From Tubulanus polymorphus (lineage: Eukaryota; Nemertea; Palaeonemertea; Tubulaniformes; Tubulanidae): a DNA stretch of 64,000 bases. This document shows positions 43,894-56,739 of this stretch, in pieces (position 1 is the stretch's first letter; each line of letters begins with the position of its first letter). Under the pieces are notes generated by a model. That model saw only the letters and a list, made by a program, of their open reading frames with translations. It made no database searches and had not been told where the DNA came from. Position numbers and translations under genes: made by a program. The stretch covers positions 9,481,414-9,545,413 of the forward strand of contig NC_134034.1 of NCBI RefSeq assembly GCF_964204645.1, written 5' to 3'.

Positions 43894-46739
43894 GTAATTA
43901 ATGGTTTTACCGGGTGTAGTTTAAATGGTTATGTCTGTGATTTGGTACAGTGATCATCCAACGGATAAGACATTATAATGCGTGCGTTTAACATCGTCGT
44001 AACAGCGATGTCGACGTTATAGCCTGTTCGGTGTCGTTACGCACCCACAGACAATGAGGGTAATTTTCAGAGAAAATAACGAGAAATTGTCTGCGTCTGT
44101 TGTGCGTTCTTGTCAGTTTTGATAGAGAGATCGTTGAAATGATTCTATATTATTGTAATGTATAACGCGCTTGGGAGGGATACTGGCTGATTTGAATCTC
44201 TTGGATCAAGCTCGCACATGTTGTGTGGGTATATATAATTCTCGAGCCAGATCCATTTTTGTGCGGGTTTTATTTGACTCCAAACCAAGTTCCACAGATT
44301 TGCGGATTTGCGGACTCTAGAGCCAATTCCGCAATTGTGTATACTTAATTTGAATCTGGAGTTGTGTGGGTTAAATTCGACTCTGAACCCATATAGTCCC
44401 ACAGTTGTATGGGTTTAATTTGACTCTGAATCCAGTTCCACAATCCCACACAATTATTGTGTGTGTTTAGGCTGACTCATGTCCCCAGTTCTACCGTTCT
44501 GTGGATTTTGATTTGACTGCGGGTCAATATCTAAAGGGTTTACTTTACGGAGACCAATGTTATTTGTCTCTGAACTCAGTAAACGAGTAACACATCGACT
44601 CTCAAGTAGTATCGAATTGGAAATAAAAAGGGCAAGGCGACAAATACTCATCTCATCTCAACCAACGCCCTGTTTCGAGAACTGGTAATGACTGTGTCGA
44701 TGACATATGGCTTCTAAATGTAGATCCGTGTTGCGTCGATGTTTGCTATAATTAGTAATTGTGATAAGCGCAAGTTTCAGGTGTTCAGAACACCTCCTCG
44801 TCCGACACCTTTGTTCGTAATTACTCGTTCTTGCTGCCGAGCGGTGTTGCTGCGGAGTTGCAGTTCCGTCTATTCGAACAGAAGTGTCAGTTTTCAATTA
44901 TGGAAAGGAAAACAAAAACAGCGAAAGATATTTTCCAGGAATTACTGCGTCTTACAGTACCCGAGACTTTGGGACATCATCCCTTTGTGGGTAGAATCGC
45001 GGAGTCTTCATCAAAACGTTCATCAATCCATGGTTCAATTTTACTCTGTACCCAGTTCCACAGTTGTGTAGGCGTATTTTGACTGTGGACCCAGTTCCAC
45101 AGTTGTGTAGATGTATTTTGACTGTGGATCCATTTCCACAGTTGTGTGGGTTTAATTCGACTCTGGATCCAGTTCCACAGTGATGTAGGTGTATTTTGAC
45201 TCAGTTGTGGCTGGCCCAGTTATGACATTTTTAGAATCCTTGATTCGATTCAGATTAGAAATGAACCCGCTTCAGGGAATCACGTTTACCAATCCTCCCG
45301 ATTCCAAATCGATCTGTTGCTGTGTATATATTACCTTTGACATTTCATAAACACTCAGACCCGACGTATATTTACACATCAACACAATCCTTTCGAAAGA
45401 CATTGGTCTTAACAGTCTGCAGGATCGCACTAAAATAAAACAAGATGAGAAAATAAGTAATATGATAAATCGCGCTCATTCTTTTTCGAAAGCTTAGACA
45501 AATTACGGATGACGTGTAAATGTCACCGCAGTAAATATTCAGCAAAACAAAACCCCAAAACGTGCAGCAAGTCGTATGAGTGTGGGTGGTGCTTCTCGGG
45601 TTCAACGCTGTGTATTATAGAACCCTGGATGGACACCTGAGCTTTCCACCAACACCCATTTTAGAGCGAATGGTTTTCTGAATGGAACATTAAGGCGTTC
45701 TTCGGCTTGCCACTGCGGAGGAACCCTCAATAGTTTCCGAAAAACCTGCTCGGAGGGGTTCTTTGAAGAATCCTACTGAAAGTTCTGCGAACCTTTCAGT
45801 AGTTTTTTTCTCTTAGCTCTCCGTCCCCGACAATTGATAGTTTGAACGCTGAAAGTGACTGAGTTTCTTTCTGCAGTCCTCGTCTGAACTGTGAACATTT
45901 CTTTCAGAGTCGTTTTTTTTCGGGGCTCGAATCCTAACGACACGATTCATTTCCGCGCTCTTCACCTGGCAATTATCGAGACAATCATCATGGTTTTCCA
46001 GCCTGACATCTAAAACTTTCGCCGTAAAAGCACTTTATACGCGCGTTATAGTACTCTAGCATCTGGCCCGATTCACAATACAATCAATCGTACAGTTTAC
46101 TGCGTCGTCAGAAAGCACTTATCGTTAAGAGGAAGTAAAACAATTGTTCGGCGCATGCGCGATATAGCCTCTTATTGTGCCGACGGTACGCATCCCGGAA
46201 ACGTCGGTTTTCTCGATTCTATAGAGGATGGCATGTACTCGCTGTTTATATCCGAGGACACCCCATCCATCAATCGTTTTTGCGTCCAATATTTCGAAGA
46301 ATTATGAGTGCCGGCTGATTTTATTCGTGGAAGGAGTAAATAACGCAGTAACCGATAGAACACGTCCAATAATAGACAGATATTGTTGTTTATTCGGTGT
46401 GGTTTTGCTCTCTCTGTCCCCTCTGTAACGAGTCAGTCTATAACGCGCGTAGCTGATCTATGTTCATATAGTACCCACTGACCGGTTTTCATGATAGACA
46501 TATGCGCAGCCCGATACTATTATGAACTCGATGATGGAAGCCGAAACCATTAGTTATTGGTTAAATCCGCTTCTAGTCGAGTATTATTTTAAGAACTCTT
46601 GAAATTGAAGTGTGTGAATAACTTGGTAATTTGTGATGCACGTATACAAGATCGCCAGAGAATTAAACACTTATTTTTACTCCTCGCTAGCTACACGAGT
46701 ATTAGCATTTATAATCGGAAGAAACTAAAGCCTGACCAA
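43894..46739. other. Intergenic with family C arrays
   Basis: Family C arrays lie at 44210-44530 and 45030-45200. Between them the ORF 44831-45082 contains MERKTKTAKDIFQELLRL, which is protein-like but runs into the minisatellite and has no known domain. Nothing else is supported. Confidence 0.4.
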
Positions 46740-47290
46740 ATAACTACTAGCGACACCTGGTGGATCCCCACTTGCCACAAGTGGAATCCTTATTGCCACA
46801 GTAGTTGATGTCCTACTGTACACTCGCCACACCTGGTGGATCCTCACTTGCCACAAGTGCAATCCTCTATTGCCGCAGTAGTTGATACTAGCGACACCAT
46901 GGTGGATCCTCATTTGCCACAAGTGAAATCCTTATTGCCGCAGTAGTTGATGTCCAACTGCACACTAGCGACACCTGGTGGATCCTCACTTACCACAAGT
47001 GCAATCCTCTATTGCCGCAGTAGTTGATACTAGCGACAACATGGTGGATCCTCATTTGCCACAAGTGAAATCCTTATTGCCGCAGTAGTTGATGTCCAAC
47101 TGTACACTAGCGACACCTGGTGGATCCTCACTTGCCACAAGTGAAATCCTTATTGCCACAGTAGTTGATATCTAACTGCTCACTAGCGACATCTGGTGGA
47201 TTCCCACTTGCCAGAAATGGAATCCTTATTGCCGCAGTAGTTTATGTCCTACTGCACACTAGCGCCACAAGCGGAGTCCTTTATTGCGAC
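46740..47290 (-). repeat. 65-77-bp minisatellite (family D), inverted
   Basis: About seven copies marked by GCGACACCTGGTGGATCCTC, ACTTGCCACAAGTG, AATCCTTATTGCCGCAGTAG and TTGATGTCC. This is the complement of the 37240-37600 array. Short (about 65 bp) and long (about 77 bp) units alternate. Confidence 0.9.
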
Positions 47291-47732
47291 AGTGATGCGT
47301 GTTCGGTATTACGAGAGATATCACGCATACTGTATGGAGTGTGAACTCGATGATTTCCACTCCTATTGAGGCGTATATCCCCAGACAATTTTGTAATGCG
47401 TGTTTGCACTCTGATAGTCAATTAGTGATGAATTGAAACTCAGTTGTTGACATAATTTTCTGAATCGATTTAATTTCTCGAAATCCGTTTCGACGTGACG
47501 TATTAGAGAAAAAGAGCCCATCTTTCGGTAACCGGTATCAGTGCGTATACTGCATAGACCTCTTGACTTATTTTCCTCTCGAGTGAGGCGTAGCTGGGAA
47601 AAACTCCGACATAAGGAACTTGTGTTTTGTGAATTTGAATTGCAAAGTGTTACGTTCATAAATGCGAAGAGCTGACTGTCTGCGGACTAGTGACGGGTTC
47701 AAGAGTGTGATCCGAGCATCTTTTCATTACTT

Positions 47733-47880
47733 CCTCCCTCGCAGTGATTCAAATCGAATGATATCTTGAGATTCTATCTCAGTACCAACCCCTTCCCTAG
47801 TAGACACACCCTCCTTCACAGGGATTTGAACCTGATGACATCATGAGACTCTGTCACAGTACAAACCTCTGCCTAAAATA
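47733..47880 (+). repeat. 77-bp minisatellite (family A), two copies
   Basis: Two units in plus orientation, the first diverged. No host gene is visible. By analogy with the three intronic arrays it may mark an intron of a plus-strand gene. Confidence 0.88.
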
Positions 47881-50800
47881 GACCGCGTAAGGGTTTTCAA
47901 AATTGAGGTGAATTTTCTGCTATTTGTTTCTATTAAAATGATGGAATTGCAAGTAAATGCATTTCAATTGCTGATATAGCTGTTATGCACCGGTGAAAAA
48001 TAACAGGTTCGAATAAATATCGCAGTTAAAAAAAAACTAATTGAAACAGCTACTCAAACGAAGGTAAAATGTTCACGTGGAATTTTAAGTGAAAGCTACA
48101 ATTTAGCAACGTTCCTAATTGAATGGAGCGTTCGCGAGGGTTGGGGTGAGCACTTAACCTAACTACCGAGTCAAACATCGGTATTGTCAAGAGTAAAAGC
48201 AGCACTTGCGTATGATATGATGATTACGGGGGTTTCGGGGGGTGCTGCGCGTCGGCGGCGGCGGTGGTGGCAGACCGAACGGATCGCTGTTGCTGTTCGG
48301 CGCGGTAACAGCAGCCGCTACACAACCGGTTCAAACGGCAATATCATCGCCAGCTAGAGACGATCGCTCAGTTAACCGACCGGGGGTAGGCTACATTCAC
48401 GCGCCGCGTCATCAGTCTGCTGGTTAGCTAGTCCTGGGAAATATCATCGAATCAATCAAACGCTACTGTTTCGAGCGAACGCGCGTGTATATTCGTATAG
48501 CGCGATTGATAAGGTACGTATTTTTATACGGTATAGTTTCGTTGAGTTTAAACCTATGTATCTCGTGTCGTCGGAAGAGAAACTGTAAAAGCTGCTGACT
48601 TCTGCTTAAGTTCTCATGATTTTCACGCAAAATTGTCGGATCGGCCTAATCGTAAAATCAACACACGGAAGAAAAGATAGCGCGCACTCTGAGTTTGAAG
48701 TGGATTTCTTTCGAAGTCGAAATCTATCGATCTCTACGATTAGAGTGAGGACGTCGATTATTAGATTTCAGGATTTATCGAAATTTGTCACGAAAAATGA
48801 AGTAACGCGAATCTGTTTTCCGATTACTCGCTATACGGAACTTTTTGCGATTGGATTCGGTCGTCATCGGGGATTTGAGAAACGTTTCGGTTGGCGGCGA
48901 AAACCTTCAATACCGACTCTTTGTAAGCAGTTAGAATAATTGGGATAATTTCATTGGAAGCTTTCAGTCGAACGGCTGGCAGAATTCGAAAGTGGTGAGT
49001 GTCTACAATTTAAACTGTTGCAGATGTTTCGACACCTTCTCTCTCCTCTCATTAGCTACCTCTTCCCTTGCTCTCTCTCCTCTCCCCTGCTCTCTGGTTC
49101 TCCATCGAATACTTGACTCTCGTAGATCAACGACCTTGAGCTCGTGTTAGACGATGTTTTAACAGTGGCTGTAATGTCTTTACTGTCAACATCATCACCA
49201 TCAAATAGTGATTCTCGACGTTTATTTTGTTTAGTTGGTTCAGATTCAGTTGTTAGATTGATGTATAGTTGGTTTAGATTCGGAATCAGAATCCAGTTCG
49301 CACGGTTGTGTAGGTTTTACATCGACTCTGGATCCAGTTCCACAGTTGTGTGGGTTTAACATCGACTCTGGACTCAGTTCGGGTTTAATTTGACTCTGGA
49401 TCCAGTTCCACAGTTGTGTGGGTTCAAACTCGACCTTGGATCTAGGTCAACAGTTGTATGGGTTTAATTTGACTCGGGCCCAGTTTCACTGTTGTGTGGG
49501 TTTTATTTGACGATGGATCTAGTTCCACAGTTGTATGGGTTTTATCTGACTCCGGATCCAGTTCTACAGTTGTGTGGGTTTAATTCGACTCTTAATCCAG
49601 TCCAACAGTTGTGAGATTTTGAATTTGATTTCTTTTACGTAATTAGAAACCAACTAATTTTGATCTTAAGGCGTGAACTGTGTCAAAAAATGATCGCAAC
49701 AAGAACCCGATCCAACTGAATTCACAGTTCAGTGTTAAACTCTATGCAGCTGACAGGGTTGTTAGAACTAATTCAGATCTTAAGAGCATTCGATCCGGAG
49801 TCAAACTTCTACCCAAGACACTGCATCACTGGCGATTTAAAACGAAATACGTATACAACACAAACCAAGAAATTAATTGAGGATATCAATATCAAAATTA
49901 CTACCGGCGACGAGGACCGCGGGAAAATTCCGTGCCAGTGTGTATATAGCAAATTCTGGAACGGTTTAGAAAATTCTACAGGTTCGACCGTAAAAAAAGC
50001 GAGTCAACATTATTTTTGCGATATGATATTGAAAATGCCATCGCCTCCACCGCACGCGATCGCGTTCACATCCATATCGTGAACAGCGACGAGTAAAACG
50101 ACGCTTATAAAATAAACGGCTCGCGATCAACGAACCGTTCAAAAAAACCAGCGCCGAATAACTGCCTGTATTTTGAAAAGTAATATCGAAACCGTTCGTA
50201 TAAATGTTTTACGTTAGAACGCTATATGTTTTTAGGTAATCGAATTACGATCCCGAATTGGTCCATCTCGGATTGCAATATATTTGCGTAACGCGTGATG
50301 GAAATAGAGGGAGAGCTATTTTGATTTGAGGTTCTATTACGCACGCGGTTCCCACTATCGTGTTGCGTTTCGCTGGATAGATTTTCGTGCGTTGGTTTTT
50401 TGTTGGTTTTTACGTATATTGTTTTGGTTGAGTTGTTTGCTGCTATTGTGATCATTGAGCGTAAACCCACGACATAAATGTAAACAACTGCTATTGTTGT
50501 TCTCCTGATTTTGTTCCTATCCTCGTTCGATTACGGAATAAACGTCGAGTTTGCTGATGTTTATTGTTATTTTGAAACGCCAATACTGATGACGTAGTGC
50601 ACATTGACTCAGAAAGAACCATTTAACGCATGCTAGGTTTCAATGTATACAAACATTATTGTAACGGTTTTACGGCGTCAAAAAATCCCCCAATACAAAA
50701 AGAAAGAAGTTTTCCTTGAGCTAGTAGTTTATTTTCAACGTTTCGACAACATCCTTTTGGTTATCCTCAGGAATACTAATCGTTACAATAGAAATCATGA

Positions 50801-52239
50801 AATAACGCGAATCTAATGTTATGTTATATGTTACGTTACGTTACGTTATGTTTTGATTTCTTTTATCACGGAATTTTTCTTTCTAAAAATGTTATTTTTG
50901 TCCAAATTAGCGCGCCGAATTCGGGGATTCGCTTGGACGTAAAATCGTTCGCGATAGAAATTTGTTTTTAAACACGCTCGATTGAGCGATGCGCGCGACA
51001 GCTGACAAACTGTCTCCCAATCTGGGGCAGACGAGATTCAGGAGCAACAGCTGCCGCCGGGTGACGAGTTAATTAATCTTCTATTTTGAAAACGGATTAG
51101 ATATCAAATCGAATATAACGCAGTCATATTTTATTCATCATGTTTTGTATAAACGATGTACCAAACAAATCGGTGTTTATTAAAACCCGTCAGCCTTCAT
51201 AGAAAACACGCGCCTTGGGTTCCATTTTGTACCGTTTCTGATCTTGAAACAATAATGATCGTCCCTTTTATTTACCTATCTAGTTTTAATTTGGTGTTCC
51301 CATTTTCTCTCGGTGGTTTCCACCAGTCACACCTGCGGCGAAGAAAACAGGCGGTCTGATTTCGGAAATCGAAGTTACAGAGGCTGGTTGGTTATAGTCG
51401 CGACTTGAGTCCAGTAGTGGTTTTAAATCTTAAGAATGGTCTCAGAAGTTGTCGGTAGAATTCACAGAACTGTGTTCAGATCGAATTATATGCTCGGAGA
51501 GCATGTTACAGCTAGTGTTATTGCACCCACAGCTCGTATTGTCATAAATGTACTCCTGACTATGTTTCGAACAGTTTACAAGTCCTTAAATCGGTTCGTG
51601 GTCACTTAGATTTGTCCACTGTGAAGCAGCACTATTCATAAAATCACACAATCGTTCCCGCGCAAACAGCTTACTAATGGTGGCCTTTTAATTCTGTCAA
51701 TTTTCTAAATGGTCCATTACCTTGTTAATTATTCTGTCAAATCCTTCTCATCTAAATTCAATAACAGTTGGTCGTATGGTTTATAAGTTAGTATATTTTG
51801 ATTTTGTTCTGATGAAGACAAACATGGTTGCTAGCCGAAAAATGTCAACGATATAATTTTTGAATATAAGTAAATATAACAAAAAAAAAAGATCTAAAAT
51901 GATCGCCTCGGCATTTTGTTTACTTTAATGGGAAATTTCATTTCCGCTTCGCGTCAGCCAGCCTGATCCGACAAACGACTGATTGGGGTTTATTTTCTAG
52001 TTTGTTTGTCTAATACACCGAGTTTTGGAAGTATCTGTGAAGGGTTTTTTTCAGCCCACGCCTCCCGGTCGATAACAACAAGTCTCTATTTTTATGTTTG
52101 TACGTCTTGTAGACAGGGATTGTTCAAACGCCGAGTCTAGTTGCGAAGCCAGCATGTTCTATCTAATTTGTTGAAGTAATCGAGATCGAAAAGGTTGTCT
52201 CTATAACTAACAATATTATTTCTGTCTATTTTTTCAGTC
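47881..52239. other. Intergenic with family C array and unassigned ORFs
   Basis: A family C array lies at 49270-49620. ORFs at 48242-48427 (Gly-rich then Ala/Thr-rich), 48616-48939 and 49732-50082 (ends MPSPPPHAIAFTSIS) have no recognised domains. A dispersed element segment with CTGATGACGTAGTGCACATT is at about 50585. A GTTAC-type microsatellite is near 50820-50850. Confidence 0.4.
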
Positions 52240-52865
52240 ATTTTTCAAGTGAAAATTTTTTGCCAATATTCATAATTTTTACTGAATCGGTGAATTCAAT
52301 CGATAGTGAGGTCTTCATTTAGTAATTAATCATAATTATATTGAATCACTGACATTGAGAATGAGAAAGACGTCATTAGTAAGTAACTAATCATGATTTC
52401 ACTAAAACATCTGGGAATGATTAAAGCGTGATTAATAATGAATCATACTTAACTGAATCCGCGAAGTTATTGAGAATGAGAAGGTGATTATTAATAACTG
52501 ATATGATTTTACTGAAGTCTTAAGATTATTGAAAAATGGTGAGGTCATCAGTAACTAATCATAATTTTACTGGATCCACGAATAAACACGATGAGACGGA
52601 ACACTAGTTGATTACTTGACGCACGACTTTCGCTTCTGATGAAAGTAGTAGCTTCATCATGCTTATTAATTCTACACCGGTTAACACAGCGCATGTATAT
52701 ACAAAGCTTCCGAATCCATTAAGTAATTGAGAAAGAGAAGGAGGTCATTTTAGTAACTAGTCATGATTTCACTGACTCCTTGAGATTTTTGAGAATGGCG
52801 AGGTGACTAGTAAAAGGTCGTTATTTTACTGAATAGTTGAAGTAATTAAGAATGAATGGAGTAAC
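52240..52865 (+). repeat. Degenerate about 65-bp tandem array
   Basis: Roughly eight diverged copies marked by GTCATTAGTAACTAATCATGATTT, TACTGAATCC and TTGAGAATGAGAAGG. One insertion (about 52580-52700) interrupts them. Confidence 0.7.
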
Positions 52866-53342
52866 TAATGCGGTTATCCTCTGTGAAAGTTTGATTTTTA
52901 GACGGTATATATATAACTAACAATTTGAATGTTATTCGTCTTTTCAGTTGATCAACATTTCTGACACGACCGTCAAAGTGGAAGAATGGCAAAACGTTGT
53001 AGTCACCGAAAGCCGATGTTTCGGAAAGCGTGATTACATATGACAAAGTCGCGTTGATAATATTGAGACACACACAGCTGACGTATATAAAAAAAGAACG
53101 TTACCAACTGATTATATTCATGTAATCAAACCCTCAGGGTACGCGTGCTCTTAAACGCCAACTGTTCGAATAAACCAGAGAGAGAGCTAATCGTTAATTG
53201 CGTACGTTGGGGCGGTTTGAAACTAAATCCGCTGTTCAAAAAGAAACTTAGCGTACATTCGGATCGTATTACTGCGCTATAGGCGACAACCGTAAATCAA
53301 ATTCCGTGCGCTCCTCGCTCGGGGATATCAGATTACTCAATA

Positions 53343-53690
53343 GTGCTGTCACTATCGCGTTTACGGTGAACCGAGGAACTATTTCTCATTGAAAAAAGAT
53401 ATATAATTGTATTGTGTCCGACAGTGCTGCCACCTTTCAGACATCGTAACTATAGTGCTGCCACCATCGTGACTGCGTCTAAATGAAAAACTACTTGCGG
53501 TATATGTAAAAGTTCTGGTAACTCTGTGCGTGTGTTAGGCGTCATTTTCAGGCTTTCGTATCGATGGTACTGCCGCCGTCATGTTAATGGCAAAACCACG
53601 AACTACTTGCCAAGCAATCCGGATAAACTGATCGACAGTGCTGCCACCTACCCGTACTTCGTCTCGATAGTGCTGCCACCGCCGTGACGA
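53343..53690 (+). repeat. Repeated TAGTGCTGCCACC motif in GPCR 5' leader
   Basis: Six copies of a short module (ATAGTGCTGCCACC with CATCGTGAC and a downstream AACTACTTG) lie at 53343, 53423, 53454, about 53570, 53637 and 53669. The last is 44 bp before the GPCR start codon. They sit in the likely promoter or 5' UTR and may be regulatory or a simple degenerate tandem repeat. Confidence 0.7.
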
Positions 53691-53712
53691 ACCTACTCGA
53701 GAGGTAGTAGCG

Positions 53713-55023
53713 ATGGTTATTCCGCCGAGCTTTGTGAACGTTTCGCTAATCGGTCAAGGTAAAATCTCGCACGATAAGACGATACTAATGATGGAAAACT
53801 CGACTCAAGAGTTCGAGTCGTTGTTCGTTTACGGAGACGCCGCCGCCACCGGCGCTGCCGCTGCTAATTCCTCTTCGGCGCTGAACGTTACCCCGGTCGT
53901 CTGTCACGACTGTTCGGCTGCTTGCGGAGTCTCCACGAAAGAGATCATAATCGGTTTCGTGTTGGCGTTTTTCATATTCCTGACGATATTCGGCAACGTG
54001 CTGGTGCTCGTGGCAACGATACGCGTGCGTCACATGTGGACTGTAAGTAACGGTATGATCGCTTCTCTAGCGACGGCTGATCTACTGGTCGCTATAGCCG
54101 TGCTGCCGTTAAGTTTACAACAAGAGGTTTGCAATCAAGTGTGGACGCTGGGCACGACTATGTGCGTTATTTGGATGTCGGCGGACGTGTTCTGCTGCAC
54201 GGCGTCCATTTTAAATATCGCTTCAATCGCGCTCGATCGATATTTCAGTATCGTTATGAACGTCGAGTACACGCACCGACCGGACGCATGTTTCTCGCGT
54301 CGGCGAGTTTGTATCGCGATGATCACAATGGTGTGGACGATATCGCTGTTGATCGCCGTTTCGCCGCCGCTGTTTAACTGGTACGCCGGAAACGAATTTG
54401 ACGATCCGTACTCGTGCATAATCAGCCACGATTTGGGTTACACGATATTCTCGACGTTCGGAGCTTTCTACATCCCGCTGGCGATCATACTGTTCGTTTA
54501 TTATAAGATCTACCGGGTCGTGTTGGCGCGTGCGGCCGGTAAGCGTCAGGTCAGACCCGTTTACCACACGAGCAGCAACGATCGGTCGGTGATCACCGAA
54601 GTGTCCGAACTGAACACGTGTATCGATCGTGCGGTGACGACTACGGCAGACGAGAATGGCTCGACGGCACCGCTCACGTCGAAAAATGGCTTCCGCGCGA
54701 AACGGAGGACGCGCGATCAAACCGGAAGTACCTCATCGTCGACTCGATCCGATCATAAAGAGCGATCGCGACGCAGCGTTAAGTTACTGGGGATTATTAT
54801 AGCCTGTTTCACGTTGTGTTGGCTGCCATTTTTTATTCCGGTTGCCATTTTGCCGTTTTGTCCGACGTGCCGAATGCCGCCGAAATTGTACAGTTTTGTT
54901 TTATGGTTGGGTTATTCGAACAGTTTTCTAAATCCGTTCATCTACGCCCTGTGGAGCCAAGACTTTCAGAACGCTCTCAGGAAATTGCTGCCTTGTTTGG
55001 CGGGCCGGGTACCCCGCACGTAA
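53713..55023 (+). CDS. Aminergic GPCR, 5-HT1-like, single exon
   Basis: A 436-residue class A receptor at the plasma membrane. The N-terminus has N-glycosylation sites (N9, N29, N52, N58) and CHDC. TM1 has N95 (1.50) and TM2 D123 (2.50). C151 and C235 form the ECL2 disulphide. TM3 has the amine-binding D158 (3.32) in SADVFCCTASIL, then DRY at 175-177. TM5 reads GYTIFSTFGAFYIPL, nearly identical to human 5-HT1A (GYTIYSTFGAFYIPL), with S247, T248 and A251 at 5.42, 5.43 and 5.46. TM6 has CWLPFF, then a short ECL3 with PFCPTCRMP. TM7 has WLGYSNSFLNPFIY, close to 5-HT1A WLGYSNSLLNPVIY. The tail is short, with a possible palmitoylated Cys428. This points to a Gi-coupled serotonin receptor, but DRYFSI and VEYTHRP differ from typical 5-HT1, so another amine cannot be excluded. 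ICL3 (about 270-355) is short and Ser/Thr/Arg-rich. ATG 53713 has G at -3. Confidence 0.93.
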   Translation: MVIPPSFVNVSLIGQGKISHDKTILMMENSTQEFESLFVYGDAAATGAAAANSSSALNVTPVVCHDCSAACGVSTKEIIIGFVLAFFIFLTIFGNVLVLVATIRVRHMWTVSNGMIASLATADLLVAIAVLPLSLQQEVCNQVWTLGTTMCVIWMSADVFCCTASILNIASIALDRYFSIVMNVEYTHRPDACFSRRRVCIAMITMVWTISLLIAVSPPLFNWYAGNEFDDPYSCIISHDLGYTIFSTFGAFYIPLAIILFVYYKIYRVVLARAAGKRQVRPVYHTSSNDRSVITEVSELNTCIDRAVTTTADENGSTAPLTSKNGFRAKRRTRDQTGSTSSSTRSDHKERSRRSVKLLGIIIACFTLCWLPFFIPVAILPFCPTCRMPPKLYSFVLWLGYSNSFLNPFIYALWSQDFQNALRKLLPCLAGRVPRT

Positions 55024-56331
55024 TACATATACGGATGTACATTCAAAATATAACAGTTGCCGGTCGCATCCGGGCATTCCCGATCTGAATCGGTGCATCC
55101 GGACATTCCCGATCTGAAGCGAAATATTTCGGCCGTTTATTCCGAAAATTCCCGATTTGAAATCGCAATCCCTACGCATTGATTTCCGAAAATTTCCGAA
55201 TGGAAGCGGAATTCAAACCGATAAAACGGAACATTCCCTGCGTTCCCCGTCTTTTTGTGGCGCAATTGCGGTCAAAACTTTCGAAATAGCTGTAAATTAT
55301 TTCATCAACAACTTATAAAACGTTTGTTGGAATTTATATAAGTAAGTTTGTTGTGTATAATATTTCTTCTTCCGAACTGTGATAACTATCATTATAGGCT
55401 TATTATACAGGTTTTTATCTTATTTTGTTAGATTCATAGATTAAAGTGGACTTGATTTAAACATTAAGCACCAGGTGTGGACTCAGTCCTGGATTTCAAA
55501 TTGTAAATAGTCATCAAGGCCCTCCCAACGATGTTTATCGAGAACAAATTTCAAATCACTGAAATATCATCGACTACAATGGCTTAATCAATTATATATG
55601 TATATACGTGGAAAGATCTGTTGAAACTTGTTTGATATTTTCGTCACCGATTTTTTGTCGACATCAAATGTCCTAATGATTCGATGAGGATCCGCCAGGT
55701 GCGCTAGTCGTCGGGATACCGGCAACGCTACTGATAGAAACGAAGGTTCGGCGATAATCCGCCAGGATCGCTAGTGATTACTGGGTTTCTTCTACGTTTC
55801 ATTTCAATTTTAATCAATTTTAACCGATTAACCACTAGCGAACCTGGCGGATCCTCGCCTGCCATACGTGGAATACTCGATTGCCACAGTAGCGGTGCGG
55901 GTACCTCGTTAACGATGACAACTTTACGACTAGAAAAGTATACCCCTCGGCGACCATATGATGAGTTCAAAACCATGCCAAATATTGAGTAGAAAAGTTT
56001 CGAATTCATCTACGATCGAGGACTAATATTTGGATTCGGGAGTTGAAAAATTCGATTGACAATGAACTAATTTCGAATAACGTTGGTAAAACCGACTGTA
56101 AGCTACGCCGTCTGGGGGCGCGTGCCGGAACTCCAGTGCACACGTAGCACACGTTGTATACGATACGATCGAAGAATTTTCAAAACTATCAACTGTTCCC
56201 GTCAACAAAGACGACGATTTTAATAATTGATTCGGAATTAATTTTTTAGGATATGAAAATCGATCACAGTTTTAAATCCGATAATGAATGAATGTGATGA
56301 AACGATCAATCAACTCACTTTACTGCATGTA
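55024..56331. other. GPCR 3' flank and family D-related inverted segment
   Basis: Near-identical short repeats (CGGGCATTCCCGATCTGAAT type) follow the stop at 55068-55160. At 55683-55905 GAGGATCCGCCAGG and CCTGGCGGATCCTC face each other about 160 bp apart. The right part recurs in opposite orientation at 61660-61780, so this is a dispersed element. No second gene is seen. Confidence 0.5.
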
Positions 56332-56453
56332 TGAGAGAGAGGGAGGGAGGGAGGGAGGGGCAGGGAGGGAGGGAGGGAGGGAGAGGGAGAGGGGAGAGGG
56401 AGAGAGGGAGAGGGAGAGGGAGAGGGAGGGAGAGAGAGAGAGAGGGGGGAGAG
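56332..56453. repeat. GGGA/GAGA purine tract with G-quadruplex potential
   Basis: 122 bp of almost pure purine on the plus strand, with runs of GGGAGGGAGGGAGGGG and repeated GGGAGA. Multiple closely spaced G-triplets fit the G-quadruplex pattern. Confidence 0.93.
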
Positions 56454-56739
56454 TCGTTTAACGATAATATCACTTCTCGATAGTGACAACATTAATCAAT
56501 CAAAAAATTAATATCACAGCTTCAAACTTTCATCGGATGTAACGATTTATCGGCAATGATATTGATCGAGAGAGTGAGAGATGAACAAAAATAACGCAGT
56601 CTGATTCGCCTCGCTCTGGCCCTAGACCGGCAGTACTAATGTTATTGCGATATACATTCGAATGATCAAAATGCAGGCATCATCTGCCACAGGGAACCAG
56701 CCCTTCAGATATTGGCTATCATAATCAAAAGCCTGATCG

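Noticed and set aside
44739-45082. ORFs before the family C array (MERKTKTAKDIF...)
   Set aside because: Somewhat protein-like but runs directly into minisatellite sequence and lacks splice signals or homology.
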